From NCBI RefSeq assembly GCF_030464885.1, contig NZ_JALPRJ010000001.1:186001-250000 (forward strand): 64,000 nucleotides of DNA, given 5' to 3'. The stretch comes from Caballeronia sp. SEWSISQ10-4 2. GTDB taxonomy: Bacteria; Pseudomonadota; Gammaproteobacteria; Burkholderiales; Burkholderiaceae. The notes beneath the pieces were generated by a model. The model was given only the letters and a program-made list of their open reading frames with translations, did not search any database and was not told the DNA's origin. Positions 52,842 through 62,796 of the stretch are shown one piece after another (position 1 is the first letter of the stretch; each line of letters begins with the position of its first letter). A program made the position numbers and the translations under genes.

Positions 52842-53211
52842 GAGAGGCGAAAGGAAGCTTGAGGAAAAGGCGCAGTTTTCGGTACTGGCGAGTGGCGAAA
52901 CGAATACGAAACGAGTGCGAAAAACCTCGAGGCGGCCACGTCCGGCGTACAAACGAAGGGCTTAAACAAAGCCTTAAAACAGTGTGCATTGTACGCGCCC
53001 CGCTTTCGTCGGCTTGGCTTCAATGCTTTCGAATGCAGCGCCAGGCCCGAGCATCGCGGACTCGATCCAGACGACTCCGGTACAATTTCATCTTGATTTC
53101 CTGCAGCCGCGCCGACCCGCCGGACTGAATTTCCGGCGCTGATCAAGGCTTGTCGAAGCCGGCGTCCGCAGCCCTTCTCCGCAGAACCCGTCATCCAGCG
53201 CAGGTCCAGTC

Positions 53212-54495
53212 ATGTCCAGAAATGAAACTCTCTTCGAACGCGCCCAGAAAACCATCCCCGGCGGCGTGAACTCGCCGGTGCGCGCGTTTCGCTCGGTCGG
53301 CGGCACGCCGCGGTTCGTCGAACGTGCGCAGGGTCCGTATTTCTGGGACGCCGATGGCAAGCAGTACATCGACTACATCGGTTCCTGGGGTCCGATGATC
53401 CTCGGACACGTCCATCCCGAAGTGCTCGACGCCGTGCAGCGCGTGCTCGTGAACGGGTTTTCGTTCGGTGCGCCGACTGAGTCCGAGGTCGAGATTGCCG
53501 AAGAGATCTGCAAACTGGTGCCGTCGATAGAGCAGGTTCGCATGGTGTCCAGCGGCACGGAAGCGACGATGAGCGCGCTGCGCCTTGCTCGCGGATTCAC
53601 GAAGCGTGATCGGATCGTGAAGTTCGAAGGCTGTTATCACGGCCACGCCGACAGCCTGCTCGTGAAGGCGGGATCGGGTCTGCTGACGTTCGGCAACCCC
53701 ACGTCGGCAGGCGTTCCCGCCGATATCGCCAAGCACACGACCGTGCTCGAATACAACAATGTCGAGCAGCTCAATGAGGCGTTTGCTGCGTTCGGCGCGG
53801 AAATCGCGTCGGTGATCGTGGAGCCGGTGGCCGGCAACATGAACCTCGTGAAAGCCACGCCCGAATTCCTGAAGGCGCTGCGCGAGCGCTGCGACGAGCA
53901 CGGCTCGGTACTGATCTTCGATGAAGTGATGTGCGGTTTTCGCGTGGCGCTCGGCGGCGCGCAGCAGGTCTACGGCATCAAGCCGGATCTGACGTGTCTC
54001 GGCAAAGTGATCGGCGGCGGCATGCCGGCGGCGGCGTTCGGCGGGCGTCGGGAGATCATGGCGCATCTCGCGCCGCTTGGCGGCGTGTACCAGGCAGGCA
54101 CGTTGTCGGGGAATCCGATCGCGGTCGCAGCCGGGCTGAAGACCTTGCAACTGATCCAGGCGCCGGGCTTCTACGAAACGCTCACCAAGCAAACGCGACG
54201 CCTCGCCGACGGCCTCGCGGCCGTTGCAAAGGAAGCGAAGGTGCCCTTCTCGGCGGACGCCATCGGCGGCATGTTCGGCCTGTATTTCGCCGAGCGCATC
54301 CCGGCGAGTTTCGCTGAAGTCATGCAAGGCGACACGAAGCGCTTCAACGCGTTTTTCCACGCGATGCTCGATGCCGGCGTCTACTTCGCGCCATCGGCGT
54401 ATGAAGCGGGATTCGTCTCGATCGCCCACGACGACGCCGTCATCGACGCGACGCTCGACGCCGCTCGCGGCGCCTTCGCCCGTCTCGCCGCCTAG
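53212..54495 (+). CDS. hemL: Glutamate-1-semialdehyde 2,1-aminomutase
   Basis: The 427-aa PLP enzyme makes 5-aminolevulinate for haem synthesis by the C5 pathway. Features: N-terminal [27 protein letters not shown], the glycine-rich [18 protein letters not shown], the [14 protein letters not shown] block binding the cofactor ring, and the Schiff-base lysine in [17 protein letters not shown]. The length is exactly as expected. The ribD start lies 10 bases after its stop, so the two may be co-transcribed. Confidence 0.96.
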   Translation: MSRNETLFERAQKTIPGGVNSPVRAFRSVGGTPRFVERAQGPYFWDADGKQYIDYIGSWGPMILGHVHPEVLDAVQRVLVNGFSFGAPTESEVEIAEEICKLVPSIEQVRMVSSGTEATMSALRLARGFTKRDRIVKFEGCYHGHADSLLVKAGSGLLTFGNPTSAGVPADIAKHTTVLEYNNVEQLNEAFAAFGAEIASVIVEPVAGNMNLVKATPEFLKALRERCDEHGSVLIFDEVMCGFRVALGGAQQVYGIKPDLTCLGKVIGGGMPAAAFGGRREIMAHLAPLGGVYQAGTLSGNPIAVAAGLKTLQLIQAPGFYETLTKQTRRLADGLAAVAKEAKVPFSADAIGGMFGLYFAERIPASFAEVMQGDTKRFNAFFHAMLDAGVYFAPSAYEAGFVSIAHDDAVIDATLDAARGAFARLAA

Positions 54496-54505
54496 AGCCG
54501 CCGCC

Positions 54506-55642
54506 ATGTTCTCGCAGACCGATTTCTCGCACATGGAGCGCGCGCTGGCCTTGGCCGCGCGCGGCATGTACACGACGACGCCGAATCCGCGCGTCGGCTG
54601 TGTGCTGGTGAAGGATGGTGAAGTTATTGGCGAAGGTTTCACGCAGCCGGCCGGCCAGGATCATGCCGAGGTTCGCGCATTGAAAGACGCGCGGGCGCGT
54701 GGCCACGATCCGCGCGGTTCGACCGCCTACGTGACGCTTGAACCATGCAGCCATTTCGGCCGCACGCCGCCGTGCGTGCACGCGTTGATCGACGCGCGGG
54801 TCGCCAGAGTCATTGCCGCAATGGAAGATCCGAATCCGGCCGTATCGGGACGCGGATTGGCGATTCTCCGCGATGCGGGTATCGATGTGCGCTGCGGCCT
54901 TCTGGCCAACGAGGCGCACGAGATGAACATCGGCTTCGTGTCGCGCATGACACGCCGCCGTCCGTGGGTACGTATGAAAGTCGCGGCCACGCTGGATGGC
55001 CGCACGGGTTTGCCAAACGGCGAGAGTCAATGGATCACCGGCGAAGCGGCCCGTGCCGACGGTCATGCGTGGCGCGCGCGGGCGTGCGCGATCTTGACGG
55101 GCATTGGCACGGTGCGCGAGGACGATCCGCTACTCACCGTGCGCGCTGTTGAAACGCCGCGTCAGCCGCAACGCGTGCTGATCGACAGCCGCCTGGACGT
55201 GCCGCTTACTGCCCGGATTCTGGAAGGCGCACCGCCGTGGGTGTTCTGCGGCGACCAGCCCGACCCCGCGAAAGCCGATGCGCTGCGTGAACGCGGTATC
55301 GAATTCACGCCGTTGACGAACGAACACGGCAAGGTCGATCTGCCCGCCATGCTGGGTATCCTCGCCGATCGCGGCATTAACGAACTGCACGTGGAAGCCG
55401 GCCACAAGCTGAATGGTTCGCTGCTGCGTGAAGGATGTGTCGACGAATTGCTGGTGTATCTCGCCCCGAGTTTGCTGGGCAGCGCACCGGGCATGTTCGA
55501 TTTCACGCCACCCGATACACTCGATGCCCGGCCGCATCTGCGGTTTCATCGGATTGACCGGATGGGCGACGACCTTCGTATTCTCGCGCGCTTCGCCGTG
55601 GTGAAGACGGATGCGCCGACGGACGCGAAACCAATCATCTAA
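54506..55642 (+). CDS. ribD: Bifunctional riboflavin deaminase-reductase
   Basis: The 378-aa enzyme performs the second and third steps of riboflavin synthesis. The N-terminal deaminase has the zinc motif HAEVRAL and PCSHFGRTPPC. The C-terminal reductase starts RPWVRMKVAATLDGRTGLPNGESQWITG. The start at 54506 (MFSQTDFSHMERALALAARG) aligns with other RibD proteins; the longer frame lies inside hemL and was rejected. It is followed by ribE. Confidence 0.96.
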   Translation: MFSQTDFSHMERALALAARGMYTTTPNPRVGCVLVKDGEVIGEGFTQPAGQDHAEVRALKDARARGHDPRGSTAYVTLEPCSHFGRTPPCVHALIDARVARVIAAMEDPNPAVSGRGLAILRDAGIDVRCGLLANEAHEMNIGFVSRMTRRRPWVRMKVAATLDGRTGLPNGESQWITGEAARADGHAWRARACAILTGIGTVREDDPLLTVRAVETPRQPQRVLIDSRLDVPLTARILEGAPPWVFCGDQPDPAKADALRERGIEFTPLTNEHGKVDLPAMLGILADRGINELHVEAGHKLNGSLLREGCVDELLVYLAPSLLGSAPGMFDFTPPDTLDARPHLRFHRIDRMGDDLRILARFAVVKTDAPTDAKPII

Positions 55643-55673
55643 CGCTTACGCGAAAAGCCAAGGAATCTCGACG

Positions 55674-56300
55674 ATGTTCACAGGAATTGTCGCGGCGGTG
55701 GGCCGCATTGAAGCGGTTACGCCGTTGGGTTCAGCCACCGATGCCGATGCCGGCGTACGCCTTTCGGTGGCATCAGGCGGGCTGGATCTCGCGGACGTCG
55801 AGCTGGGCGACAGCATCTCCATCCAGGGCGCGTGCATGACCGTGATCGAGAAGTCGGCCACTTCTTTTGCCGTCGATGTCTCGCGCGAGAGCCTGAACAA
55901 GACCGCCGGCCTGTCCGATCCCGGCGATGTCAACCTCGAAAAGGCGCTGCGCGCGCATGACCGGCTGGGCGGACACCTGGTATCGGGACATGTGGATGGC
56001 TTGGGCGAAGTGACGTATTTCGCGCCGGTCGGCGAATCGCATGAACTGCGGATTCTCGCCTCGCGCGATATCGGTAAATATCTGGCTTATAAGGGCTCGG
56101 TGACCGTGAACGGGGTGAGCCTGACGGTGAATTCGGTGAACGACCGGCCGGACGGCTGCGAGTTTTCGATCAACCTGATTCCGCATACGGTGGAAGTGAC
56201 GACGTTGCGGCATTTGAAGGCCGGCTCGAAGGTGAATCTGGAGATCGATCTGATCGCGCGGTACGTGGAGCGGATTCTAACAACGTCTCAGGACTCATGA
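55674..56300 (+). CDS. ribE: Riboflavin synthase, alpha subunit
   Basis: From the ATG at 55674 the 208-aa enzyme begins with the invariant MFTGIV. It has two homologous barrels, each with a substrate-binding motif: DSISIQGACMTVIE in the first half and GSVTVNGVSLTVNSV in the second. It dismutates two lumazine molecules into riboflavin. It is separated from ribBA by about 1.8 kb of accessory DNA, whereas related genomes usually have the rib genes close together. Confidence 0.96.
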   Translation: MFTGIVAAVGRIEAVTPLGSATDADAGVRLSVASGGLDLADVELGDSISIQGACMTVIEKSATSFAVDVSRESLNKTAGLSDPGDVNLEKALRAHDRLGGHLVSGHVDGLGEVTYFAPVGESHELRILASRDIGKYLAYKGSVTVNGVSLTVNSVNDRPDGCEFSINLIPHTVEVTTLRHLKAGSKVNLEIDLIARYVERILTTSQDS

Positions 56301-56780
56301 CGTGGAGGCCGATCGCCCAATGACCAGCGATGTTCTTGAAGTTAGTGCGAACGCGGTCTGCGGCTTTGCACCACGGCGCCGGATCGAGCGCGTACTCGAT
56401 CGTCGTGCCAGATGCATGGCTAGCCTCGGCACGATGAAAAAGGATATGCCGACCTCCATGTCAGGGCTGTAATCGACGAGGATCAGCGCTACATCCGGGA
56501 TGTCCGCCACGCGACCGATCTCTCGATACACGGTCGCGACGAGCCCTAGCTGAGCAAGCAGTGCTGCAATCCGCGTCTCGCCAAGATAGTACGGATCTCG
56601 CACGGGATGCTTTGTCTTGGCGATAGCGGTTTCCCGCACTTCTTCGATCGTTTTGCCGACTGGCATGGCGGCACAAGCAAAGACATCATCTGAGTCGTTG
56701 GTCTGCGCGACGAACCGGAACGCAGGGGTGAAGGTTGTCCGGGCGCTCTCGACCTTTGTCGGAATGGCGATGGCGGGCAT
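56295..56780 (-). pseudogene. Frameshifted hypothetical gene
   Basis: A good start at 56780 (GGAG upstream) gives MPAIAIPTKVESARTTFTP through VALILVDYSPDMEVG with natural composition. Around 56435-56445 the natural frame moves by one: the other frame continues RHILFHRAEASHASGTTIEY and DRVRTNFKNIAGHWAIGLH, whereas the original frame becomes arginine/serine-rich to its stop at 56295. So the gene is probably frameshifted. Its 3' end may also be cut by the ribE boundary. The domain is not recognised. It lies in the insert between ribE and ribBA. Confidence 0.6.
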
Positions 56781-57177
56781 GGAAGCTCCGTCAGAACGCA
56801 AAAAAGAAACGCGCGGCAACGCCTGGCTGGGGGCATCAGCCATTTTGGGTGGATCAGGGAGAAAAATTCGAAGCGAAATCCGCCAAATTTCCTGCGGATC
56901 TGCTCAGGCGTGCGCCGCGGCGCGAGCGGCGAGCCGAAAACCGGTTTTTGTCGGTTTTTCAGTCGTATCGTTACTTTATCAGGGTCAGATCATATTCTCA
57001 ACGCCCAAATAACTTTGTTCAGGGGCGCGAAAATCCCGGGAATCCAACATTTTGGAACAAGCCCTTCCCTCATCGCCAGGGTTCCTCGAGGCTGTAGACG
57101 CTCGCGAAGTGCAGCAATGACGGTGATATTATTGTTTTATAATAGACCGTATTGTTAACCAATATTCGAGGTATGTG
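56781..57177 (+). other. Intergenic region of the rib-operon insert
   Basis: No convincing gene. The last 50 bases are strikingly AT-rich, with a TATAAT box (57138-57143) and an ATTG-ttaac-CAAT inverted repeat (about 57151-57163) just ahead of the antitoxin gene, the usual place for antitoxin autorepression. Confidence 0.5.
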
Positions 57178-57447
57178 ATGGTAGCTGAGACTCGAACGCT
57201 GACAGCACAGGTACCCGTCGAACTGGCGGAAGAAGTGGATGCATTGTCAGAGCAGATCGAACGTCCAAGGCAGTGGATCATCAAGAAAGCACTCGTCCAG
57301 TACCTCGCGCGCGAGGCAGAAAAGCGCCGCCTGATCCAGGAAGGACTGGACGACGTGACCGCCGGACGTTTCGTCTCGATGGAACAGGCCCGGGCGTGGG
57401 CAAACAGCCTCGGCACGGACAACGAAGGGCCGGTGCCGAAAGCGTGA
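57178..57447 (+). CDS. Ribbon-helix-helix (CopG/ParD-like) antitoxin
   Basis: The ATG at 57178 is spaced six bases from GAGG (a GTG one codon earlier is possible). The N-terminus reads as a ribbon-helix-helix DNA-binding fold: TLTAQVPVELAEEVDALSEQIERPRQWIIKKALVQYLAREAEK. A helical toxin-binding tail follows (IQEGLDDVTAGRFVSMEQARAWANSL), the usual layout of antitoxins that pair with RelE/ParE toxins. Its stop overlaps the toxin start. Autorepression of the pair is expected. Confidence 0.88.
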   Translation: MVAETRTLTAQVPVELAEEVDALSEQIERPRQWIIKKALVQYLAREAEKRRLIQEGLDDVTAGRFVSMEQARAWANSLGTDNEGPVPKA

Positions 57448-57767
57448 GCGTCAAGGTCACCCCCACCAGTAAGGCCATGTCTGACCTTGGGGTCATTGCC
57501 GACCACGTCAAGAAGTTCAACGACGCCGCCACCGCTCGCAAGATCGTCAATGCGTTGCTAGACGAAGCGGAACGCCTCGGAGAAGACCACTTTCACCGGC
57601 TCGGCGAAGAACTTGACGGATACGACGGTCCGCCCGCCCGCGAAGTACACCGCTGGGTATGTCTCGCGGGCCGATACGAATTGCACTACGAGGTCCTGCC
57701 ACCGTATGCCGAAGAGCCCACGACCATTGCCGCGCTTCGCGTATGGGACGCCCGGCAGGATCGTTGA
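57444..57767 (+). CDS. RelE/ParE-superfamily toxin
   Basis: The GTG at 57444 overlaps the antitoxin stop (GTGA); an ATG at 57477 is the alternative. The 107-aa product has the order expected of ParE/RelE: a helical hairpin (AMSDLGVIADHVKKFNDAATARKIVNALLDEAERLG), then a strand-rich part (GRYELHYEVLPPY, TTIAALRVWDARQDR). The C-terminal LRVWDARQDR matches the conserved closing strand and R-D-R-like ending. Whether it targets gyrase or mRNA cannot be told from sequence. Confidence 0.82.
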   Translation: MSVKVTPTSKAMSDLGVIADHVKKFNDAATARKIVNALLDEAERLGEDHFHRLGEELDGYDGPPAREVHRWVCLAGRYELHYEVLPPYAEEPTTIAALRVWDARQDR

Positions 57768-57780
57768 GGGGCAACCGTAA

Positions 57781-58155
57781 ATGGGCTATCACATTCGCAC
57801 CTTCGCGACCTTGAACCAAGAAAGTTCACAGGTCTGGGAAATTGAAAATGATGTTGCCGTCCGGATCGGCGTCACGAATGCGGAACAAAGTCCCGGATGC
57901 TATTTCAGAGCTGAGCCCGGCGAGTCGATTTGGGATGCGCTGCGTCGTCAAACGCCGTGGTTTGAACCCAACGGGGAATGCCCGTTTCACCAACCCGTCC
58001 ATCTGATGGACCGACTTTCGGCCGTTGCGCCGTTTTATCTCGCTAATACCCGGCCGGATGGCCTGACGCCCGTCCAAAACCGGCAAATCCAGCGACTTGC
58101 CATCAGCGGTGGCGTAAAATACGCCCTTTCTCGCACCGGACGACCACCGCAATGA
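57781..58155 (+). CDS. Hypothetical protein overlapping the ribBA start
   Basis: The 124-aa frame starts 13 bases after the toxin stop ([24 protein letters not shown]) with a weak ribosome site and reads naturally to about residue 108. Its last 15 residues overlap what looks like the native ribBA leader, and its stop overlaps the ribBA ATG (ATGA). It may be an accessory gene that reads into host sequence at the insert boundary. No family recognised. Confidence 0.55.
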   Translation: MGYHIRTFATLNQESSQVWEIENDVAVRIGVTNAEQSPGCYFRAEPGESIWDALRRQTPWFEPNGECPFHQPVHLMDRLSAVAPFYLANTRPDGLTPVQNRQIQRLAISGGVKYALSRTGRPPQ

Positions 58156-59324
58156 CGCTCGCCTCCACCCCAGAGATCATCGCCGAGCTGAAAGCCGGCC
58201 GGATGGTGATCCTCGTCGACGAAGAAGACCGCGAAAACGAGGGCGATCTCGTCATCGCCGCCGACTTCGTGACGCCGGAAGCGATCAATTTCATGGCGCG
58301 CTACGGCCGTGGACTGATCTGCCTCACGCTAACGCCGGAGCGCTGCCGCCAGTTGAACCTGCCGCTGATGACGCAGCGAAACGGCACGCAGTACGGCACG
58401 GCATTCACGATCAGCATCGAGGCCGCCGAGGGCGTGACCACCGGCATCTCGGCTGCGGACCGTGCCCGCACCATTCAGGCGGCCGTGGCGCATGACGCGA
58501 AAGCCGAGCATATCGTTCAGCCGGGCCACGTCTTTCCGATCATGGCGCAACCGGGCGGCGTGCTGGTGCGCGCCGGGCACACGGAAGCGGGCTGCGACCT
58601 CACGGCAATGGCGGGTTTGACGCCGGCATCGGTGATCTGCGAAGTGATTCGCGACGACGGCGAAATGGCGCGGCTGCCCGATCTGATCGAATTTGCCGAG
58701 CTGCATGGCATCAAGATCGGCACGATCGCCGACCTGATCCACTACCGCTCGCGCACGGAATCGATCGTCGAGCGCGTCGCCGAGCGCACCATGCAGACGG
58801 CGCATGGCGCGTTTCGCGCCGTGCTGTACCGCGATCAGCCGAGCGGTTCGCCGCATATCGCGCTGGTGCGCGGGCAACCGTCGCCGGAGCGCGAAACGCC
58901 GGTGCGCGTGCATGAACCGCTGTCGGTGCTGGATCTGCTTGAAGTGGACTCGTCCACGCACTCCTGGACGCTCGACGCCGCCATGAAGGAGATCGCCTCG
59001 CGCGATCTGGGCGCGATCGTGTTGCTCAATTGCGGCGACACGAAAGAACATCTCGTCGATGTATTCCAGGCGTTCGAGCGCGAGGACAAAGCGGCCGAAC
59101 TCAAGCGCCGGCCGGTCGATTTCAAGACCTACGGCATCGGCGCCCAGATCCTGCGTGAACTGGGCGTGGGCAAGATGCAAGTGCTGTCGAACCCCCGCAA
59201 GCTTGGCAGCATGTCGGGTTACGGCCTCGAAGTAACGGGGTTCATTCCCATGCCGGGCTGCCCTGCCACGGCCACGACAGAGTCGGCCGATCCCGCTTCC
59301 ATCGCCCATTTGCGCTCGGTCTGA
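58152..59324 (+). CDS. ribBA: 3,4-dihydroxy-2-butanone-4-phosphate synthase with degenerate GTP cyclohydrolase II-like domain
   Basis: The 390-aa protein makes the four-carbon riboflavin precursor from ribulose-5-phosphate. The N-terminal domain has [25 protein letters not shown] and [13 protein letters not shown] active-site blocks. The C-terminal half keeps the overall cyclohydrolase frame ([46 protein letters not shown]) but lacks the zinc-binding C-x-C pattern and catalytic residues of true RibA. That half is therefore probably inactive and a separate ribA is expected elsewhere. This form is known in beta- and gamma-proteobacteria. Confidence 0.93.
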   Translation: MTLASTPEIIAELKAGRMVILVDEEDRENEGDLVIAADFVTPEAINFMARYGRGLICLTLTPERCRQLNLPLMTQRNGTQYGTAFTISIEAAEGVTTGISAADRARTIQAAVAHDAKAEHIVQPGHVFPIMAQPGGVLVRAGHTEAGCDLTAMAGLTPASVICEVIRDDGEMARLPDLIEFAELHGIKIGTIADLIHYRSRTESIVERVAERTMQTAHGAFRAVLYRDQPSGSPHIALVRGQPSPERETPVRVHEPLSVLDLLEVDSSTHSWTLDAAMKEIASRDLGAIVLLNCGDTKEHLVDVFQAFEREDKAAELKRRPVDFKTYGIGAQILRELGVGKMQVLSNPRKLGSMSGYGLEVTGFIPMPGCPATATTESADPASIAHLRSV

Positions 59325-59369
59325 CCGGCGCCAACCACCACACCGCACCACACTGAAAACGGACAAATA

Positions 59370-59873
59370 ATGGAAATCGGACAATATCAACCGAACCTCG
59401 ACGGCGACGGACTGCGCATCGGCATCGTGCAATCTCGCTTTAATGAACCGGTCTGTAACGGCCTCGTGGACGCCTGCACCGAAGAACTCGAACGGCTCGG
59501 CGTGATCGGTGAAGACGTGCTGCTCGTCACCGTGCCGGGCGCACTCGAAATTCCGCTGGCACTGCAAAAGCTGGCTGAATCGGGCCAATTCGATGCACTG
59601 ATCGCACTTGGCGCAGTAATTCGCGGCGAAACATACCACTTCGAGCTGGTATCGAATGAAAGCGGCGCGGGCATTTCCCGTATCGCGCTCGACTTCGGCA
59701 CGCCGGTCGCGAATGCCGTGCTGACCACCGAAAACGACGAGCAAGCCGTTGCCCGCATGACGGAAAAGGGCCGCGACGCAGCGCGCGTGGCCGTGGAAAT
59801 GGCGAACTTGTCGGTCGCGCTGGAGCAGCTCGGCGGCGACGATGAAGACGAAGACGACGAGGACCGCGCATGA
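59370..59873 (+). CDS. ribH: 6,7-dimethyl-8-ribityllumazine synthase
   Basis: The 167-aa enzyme condenses the pyrimidine and four-carbon intermediates. Motifs: [36 protein letters not shown] and [24 protein letters not shown] with the catalytic His. It ends in an unusual acidic tail ([13 protein letters not shown]). The nusB ATG overlaps its stop by four bases. Confidence 0.96.
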   Translation: MEIGQYQPNLDGDGLRIGIVQSRFNEPVCNGLVDACTEELERLGVIGEDVLLVTVPGALEIPLALQKLAESGQFDALIALGAVIRGETYHFELVSNESGAGISRIALDFGTPVANAVLTTENDEQAVARMTEKGRDAARVAVEMANLSVALEQLGGDDEDEDDEDRA

Positions 59874-60307
59874 AAAGCGCTCGACGACGCTCGCGCGAAC
59901 TCGCGACACAAGGGCTTTATCAATGGTTGCTGTCGGGCTCGCCCGGCGGCGAGATCGACGCGCAGTTGCGCGGTGCGCAAGGCTTCGATAAAGCCGACCA
60001 GGAGCATCTGGACGCGATCCTGCACGGCGTGATCAAGGAAGCGGACACCATTTCCGCCGAGTTGCAGCCCTGCCTCGACCGGCCGCTCGACCAGCTTTCG
60101 CCAGTCGAGCGCGCGGTGCTGATGGTCGCTGCCTTCGAGTTCAAGCATCACCTGGACATTCCGTATCGCGTGGTCATTAACGAAGCGGTTGAACTGACGA
60201 AGACGTTCGGCGGTTCCGATGGTTACAAGTATGTGAACGGCGTGCTGGATAAACTCGCCGTTCAGTTGCGGCCGACTGAAGCGCAAAGCCGCGGGCAACG
60301 CAGCTGA
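59870..60307 (+). CDS. nusB: Transcription antitermination factor NusB
   Basis: The 145-aa helical protein binds boxA RNA with NusE (S10) to prevent early termination in rRNA operons. [21 protein letters not shown] at the start and [52 protein letters not shown] near the end are diagnostic. The ATGA overlap with ribH implies translational coupling. The ribH-nusB order is widely conserved. Confidence 0.96.
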   Translation: MKSARRRSRELATQGLYQWLLSGSPGGEIDAQLRGAQGFDKADQEHLDAILHGVIKEADTISAELQPCLDRPLDQLSPVERAVLMVAAFEFKHHLDIPYRVVINEAVELTKTFGGSDGYKYVNGVLDKLAVQLRPTEAQSRGQRS

Positions 60308-60313
60308 TCTGCT

Positions 60314-61516
60314 ATGAACTTCGCTAAAGAACCGCTCGACGCCGCTATCCGGTACGCCGCACGCGTTGACGCCATCGAGCCTTTCTACGTGATGGAACTG
60401 GCGAAAGAAGCGCAGGCGCTGGAGCGCGCGGGTCGCAACATCATCCACATGGGTATCGGTGAACCGGATTTCACGGCGCCGGAACCGGTGATCGCAGCCG
60501 CTACTGATGCCTTGCGGCGCGGCGTCACGCAATACACGAACGCACTTGGGTTGACGTCGTTGCGCGAGGCGATTTCCGGCCATTATCGCGACACATTCGG
60601 GCTCGATATCGATCCGGCACGCATCGTGGTGACAGCGGGTGCATCGGCGGCGTTGCTGCTGGCGTGCACCGCGCTGGTCGATCGCGGCGACGAAGTGCTG
60701 ATGCCCGACCCGTGTTATCCGTGCAATCGCCATTTCGTGGCCGCCACCGACGGCCGTCCGGTCCTGATACCAAGCGGTCCGGCCGAGCGGTTCCAGTTGA
60801 CAGCCGCCCAGGTCGAAGCGCACTGGACGCCCGCAACGCGCGGCGTGCTGCTTGCCTCACCGTCCAATCCAACCGGCACGTCCATCGAACCGGACGAACT
60901 GGCGAAAATTGTCGATGTGGTGCGCGCGCACGGCGGTTTCACGATCGTCGACGAGATTTATCAGGGCTTGAGCTACGACGCGAAGCCAGTGTCGGCGCTG
61001 TCGCTGGGCGACGACGTGGTCACCGTGAACAGTTTCTCGAAGTACTTCAACATGACCGGCTGGCGGCTCGGCTGGCTCGTCGTCCCGCCCGCGATGGTCG
61101 CCACGATGGAGAAACTCTCGCAGAACCTCTTCATCTGCGCGTCGACGCTCGCGCAACATGCGGCGCTGGCGTGTTTTGAGCCGGCTACGCTTGCGATTTA
61201 CGAATTGCGACGCCTGGAATTCGGGCGCAGGCGGGATTTCATCGTGCCGGCGCTGCGTTCGCTCGGTTTTGAAGTGCCGGTGGTGCCAGACGGTGCGTTC
61301 TATGTTTACGCCGATACGCGGCACGTCGCGCATCCCGCTGCCGGCGACAGCAGCGCGCTAACCCGTTCGATGCTGCACGACGCCGGCGTCGTGCTGGTGC
61401 CCGGCAACGATTTCGGTTTTCATGCGCCGAAGGACTATATCCGGCTGTCTTATGCAACTGCGTACTCGCAGCTTGAAGAGGCCGTGCAGCGGCTGGGAAC
61501 GTTGTTTAAAGTTTGA
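60314..61516 (+). CDS. Class I/II PLP-dependent aminotransferase
   Basis: The 400-aa cytosolic enzyme starts six bases after nusB. Blocks of the fold-type I aminotransferases: NIIHMGIGEPDFTAPEPV, VTAGASAALLLACTAL, SPSNPTGTSIEPDELAKI, IVDEIYQGLSY with the cofactor Asp, the Schiff-base lysine in VNSFSKYFNMTGWRLGW, and a C-terminal YIRLSYA carrying the carboxylate-binding Arg. The substrate is not fixed by sequence; aspartate/aromatic or alanine types are possible. It closes the rib-nusB transcription unit with a strong terminator. Confidence 0.92.
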   Translation: MNFAKEPLDAAIRYAARVDAIEPFYVMELAKEAQALERAGRNIIHMGIGEPDFTAPEPVIAAATDALRRGVTQYTNALGLTSLREAISGHYRDTFGLDIDPARIVVTAGASAALLLACTALVDRGDEVLMPDPCYPCNRHFVAATDGRPVLIPSGPAERFQLTAAQVEAHWTPATRGVLLASPSNPTGTSIEPDELAKIVDVVRAHGGFTIVDEIYQGLSYDAKPVSALSLGDDVVTVNSFSKYFNMTGWRLGWLVVPPAMVATMEKLSQNLFICASTLAQHAALACFEPATLAIYELRRLEFGRRRDFIVPALRSLGFEVPVVPDGAFYVYADTRHVAHPAAGDSSALTRSMLHDAGVVLVPGNDFGFHAPKDYIRLSYATAYSQLEEAVQRLGTLFKV

Positions 61517-61549
61517 GCAGCAGGCCAAGATCTCAGGAAAGCAGAAACT

Positions 61550-61586
61550 AAAAGGCCGTTCCAACGTGAGTTGGAACGGCCTTTTA
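61550..61586 (+). terminator. Terminator after the aminotransferase gene
   Basis: AAAAGGCCGTTCCAAC pairs perfectly with GTTGGAACGGCCTTTT around a 4-base loop; it can serve both strands. Confidence 0.93.
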
Positions 61587-61638
61587 TCTTGCCCGGCCTT
61601 GGATCCACAGCCTGAGCGCGCCCTACTTCGTCATCAAA

Positions 61639-62796
61639 TCAAGCGCCAAACTCCGCCGAGGCTACGTGCTTCGCTTGCGCGTCGGCATCGGCGGTGTCGT
61701 TGTGGTCGTGCGGTGCGGACGACTTGGTAGCCGGTGCGGTAATCGCCGGGGCGCCATCGAGCGTCACATGCAGGCGCTTTTCGCCCGCTCCCGAGCTCGA
61801 CGACGGGGAAGCCGACGCCACCACCTGCTTGGGCGCAGGCTGTGCCGGCGCTTGCGGCGTGTTGATCGGCACATTGCGGCCGCGCGCCACGTCACGCAGG
61901 CGTGCACGTTCGGCCAGCACCTTCGCGCCGTAACCGCCGTCGTCCTGTGCCGTCGAACCCACGTAGAAGCGCAATCCGCCCGCCACCGACCCACCACGCG
62001 CGATGCAATCCTTCAGCACCAGCGCACCGACCTTGATGTTCGCGAGCGGCTCAAGCGCTGCGTGCGAACCGCCGAAGTACTGGAATTTGTCGGAGTGAAC
62101 CTTCGACATCACCTGCATCAACCCTTGCGCGCCAACACCGCTTTCAGCGTACGGATTGAACCCCGACTCGATCGCCATCACGGACAGCAGCAACAGCGGA
62201 TCGAGGCCGACTTCACGGCCGGTATCGAAGGCGGCTCTCACCAGTTCGCTGACCGGCTCCTGCGCCACGTGATAACGCCGCGAGATGAAGTTCGCCACCA
62301 GGTTTTGCTCGCGATCCGACACCAGCACGCGATCGTCGCGTGCATCGGCGACTACGCGCTGCGAGGAAATTGCGCTGGCGAGCGTCGAAACAGTCGGTAA
62401 CGTGCGGGGATCGAGTCCATTCGGCGACACGGCGAGACTCAGGCCGCCGGTCAGCTTGCGGGTGCTGTCGTCGTCGCTGGCAGCGGCGCCGAGCGACGTC
62501 GTTTCGCCGTTACGCAACTCCTCTTCACGCCGATGACCGATCGCGAAGGGTGGCAGGGGTTGACCGGAGAGCAACCGGGCCGGGCCGGCTTGTACAGCAG
62601 CCGACACGAGCGGCATGAGTTTGGCGGCGAAGGAGCCGCGCCAGGCCGGAAGGAGCCAGAGTGCCAGCGCGGTAGCAACGGCCGCGCAACCAACCAGACA
62701 GAAAACCGTAAGACTCATGTGTTTGGCGCGACGCAGCACTGCGCGCAAATAAGGCGCCAGGCGAGCGTCGGGACGCCACGACAACCAAGCATTCAT
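61639..62796 (-). CDS. Membrane-anchored lytic transglycosylase
   Basis: The start at 62796 (GGGAG upstream) opens MNAWLSWRPDARLAPYL and the protein is 385 aa. One membrane segment (LTVFCLVGCAAVATALALWLL, residues about 29-49) anchors it. The SLT domain lies at about 185-310 with catalytic Glu in LSVMAIESGFNPYAESGVGAQGLMQVM. A Pro/Ala/Ser-rich disordered C-terminal tail follows. It cleaves peptidoglycan in the periplasm. No secretion or flagellar partner is adjacent, so a cell-wall remodelling role is most likely. Confidence 0.9.
   Translation of the reverse strand: MNAWLSWRPDARLAPYLRAVLRRAKHMSLTVFCLVGCAAVATALALWLLPAWRGSFAAKLMPLVSAAVQAGPARLLSGQPLPPFAIGHRREEELRNGETTSLGAAASDDDSTRKLTGGLSLAVSPNGLDPRTLPTVSTLASAISSQRVVADARDDRVLVSDREQNLVANFISRRYHVAQEPVSELVRAAFDTGREVGLDPLLLLSVMAIESGFNPYAESGVGAQGLMQVMSKVHSDKFQYFGGSHAALEPLANIKVGALVLKDCIARGGSVAGGLRFYVGSTAQDDGGYGAKVLAERARLRDVARGRNVPINTPQAPAQPAPKQVVASASPSSSSGAGEKRLHVTLDGAPAITAPATKSSAPHDHNDTADADAQAKHVASAEFGA

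Noticed and set aside
57781..58155. Treating the ORF before ribBA as a third toxin-antitoxin component
   Set aside because: It only follows the pair; no toxin, antitoxin or chaperone motif is visible and its end overlaps the ribBA leader.
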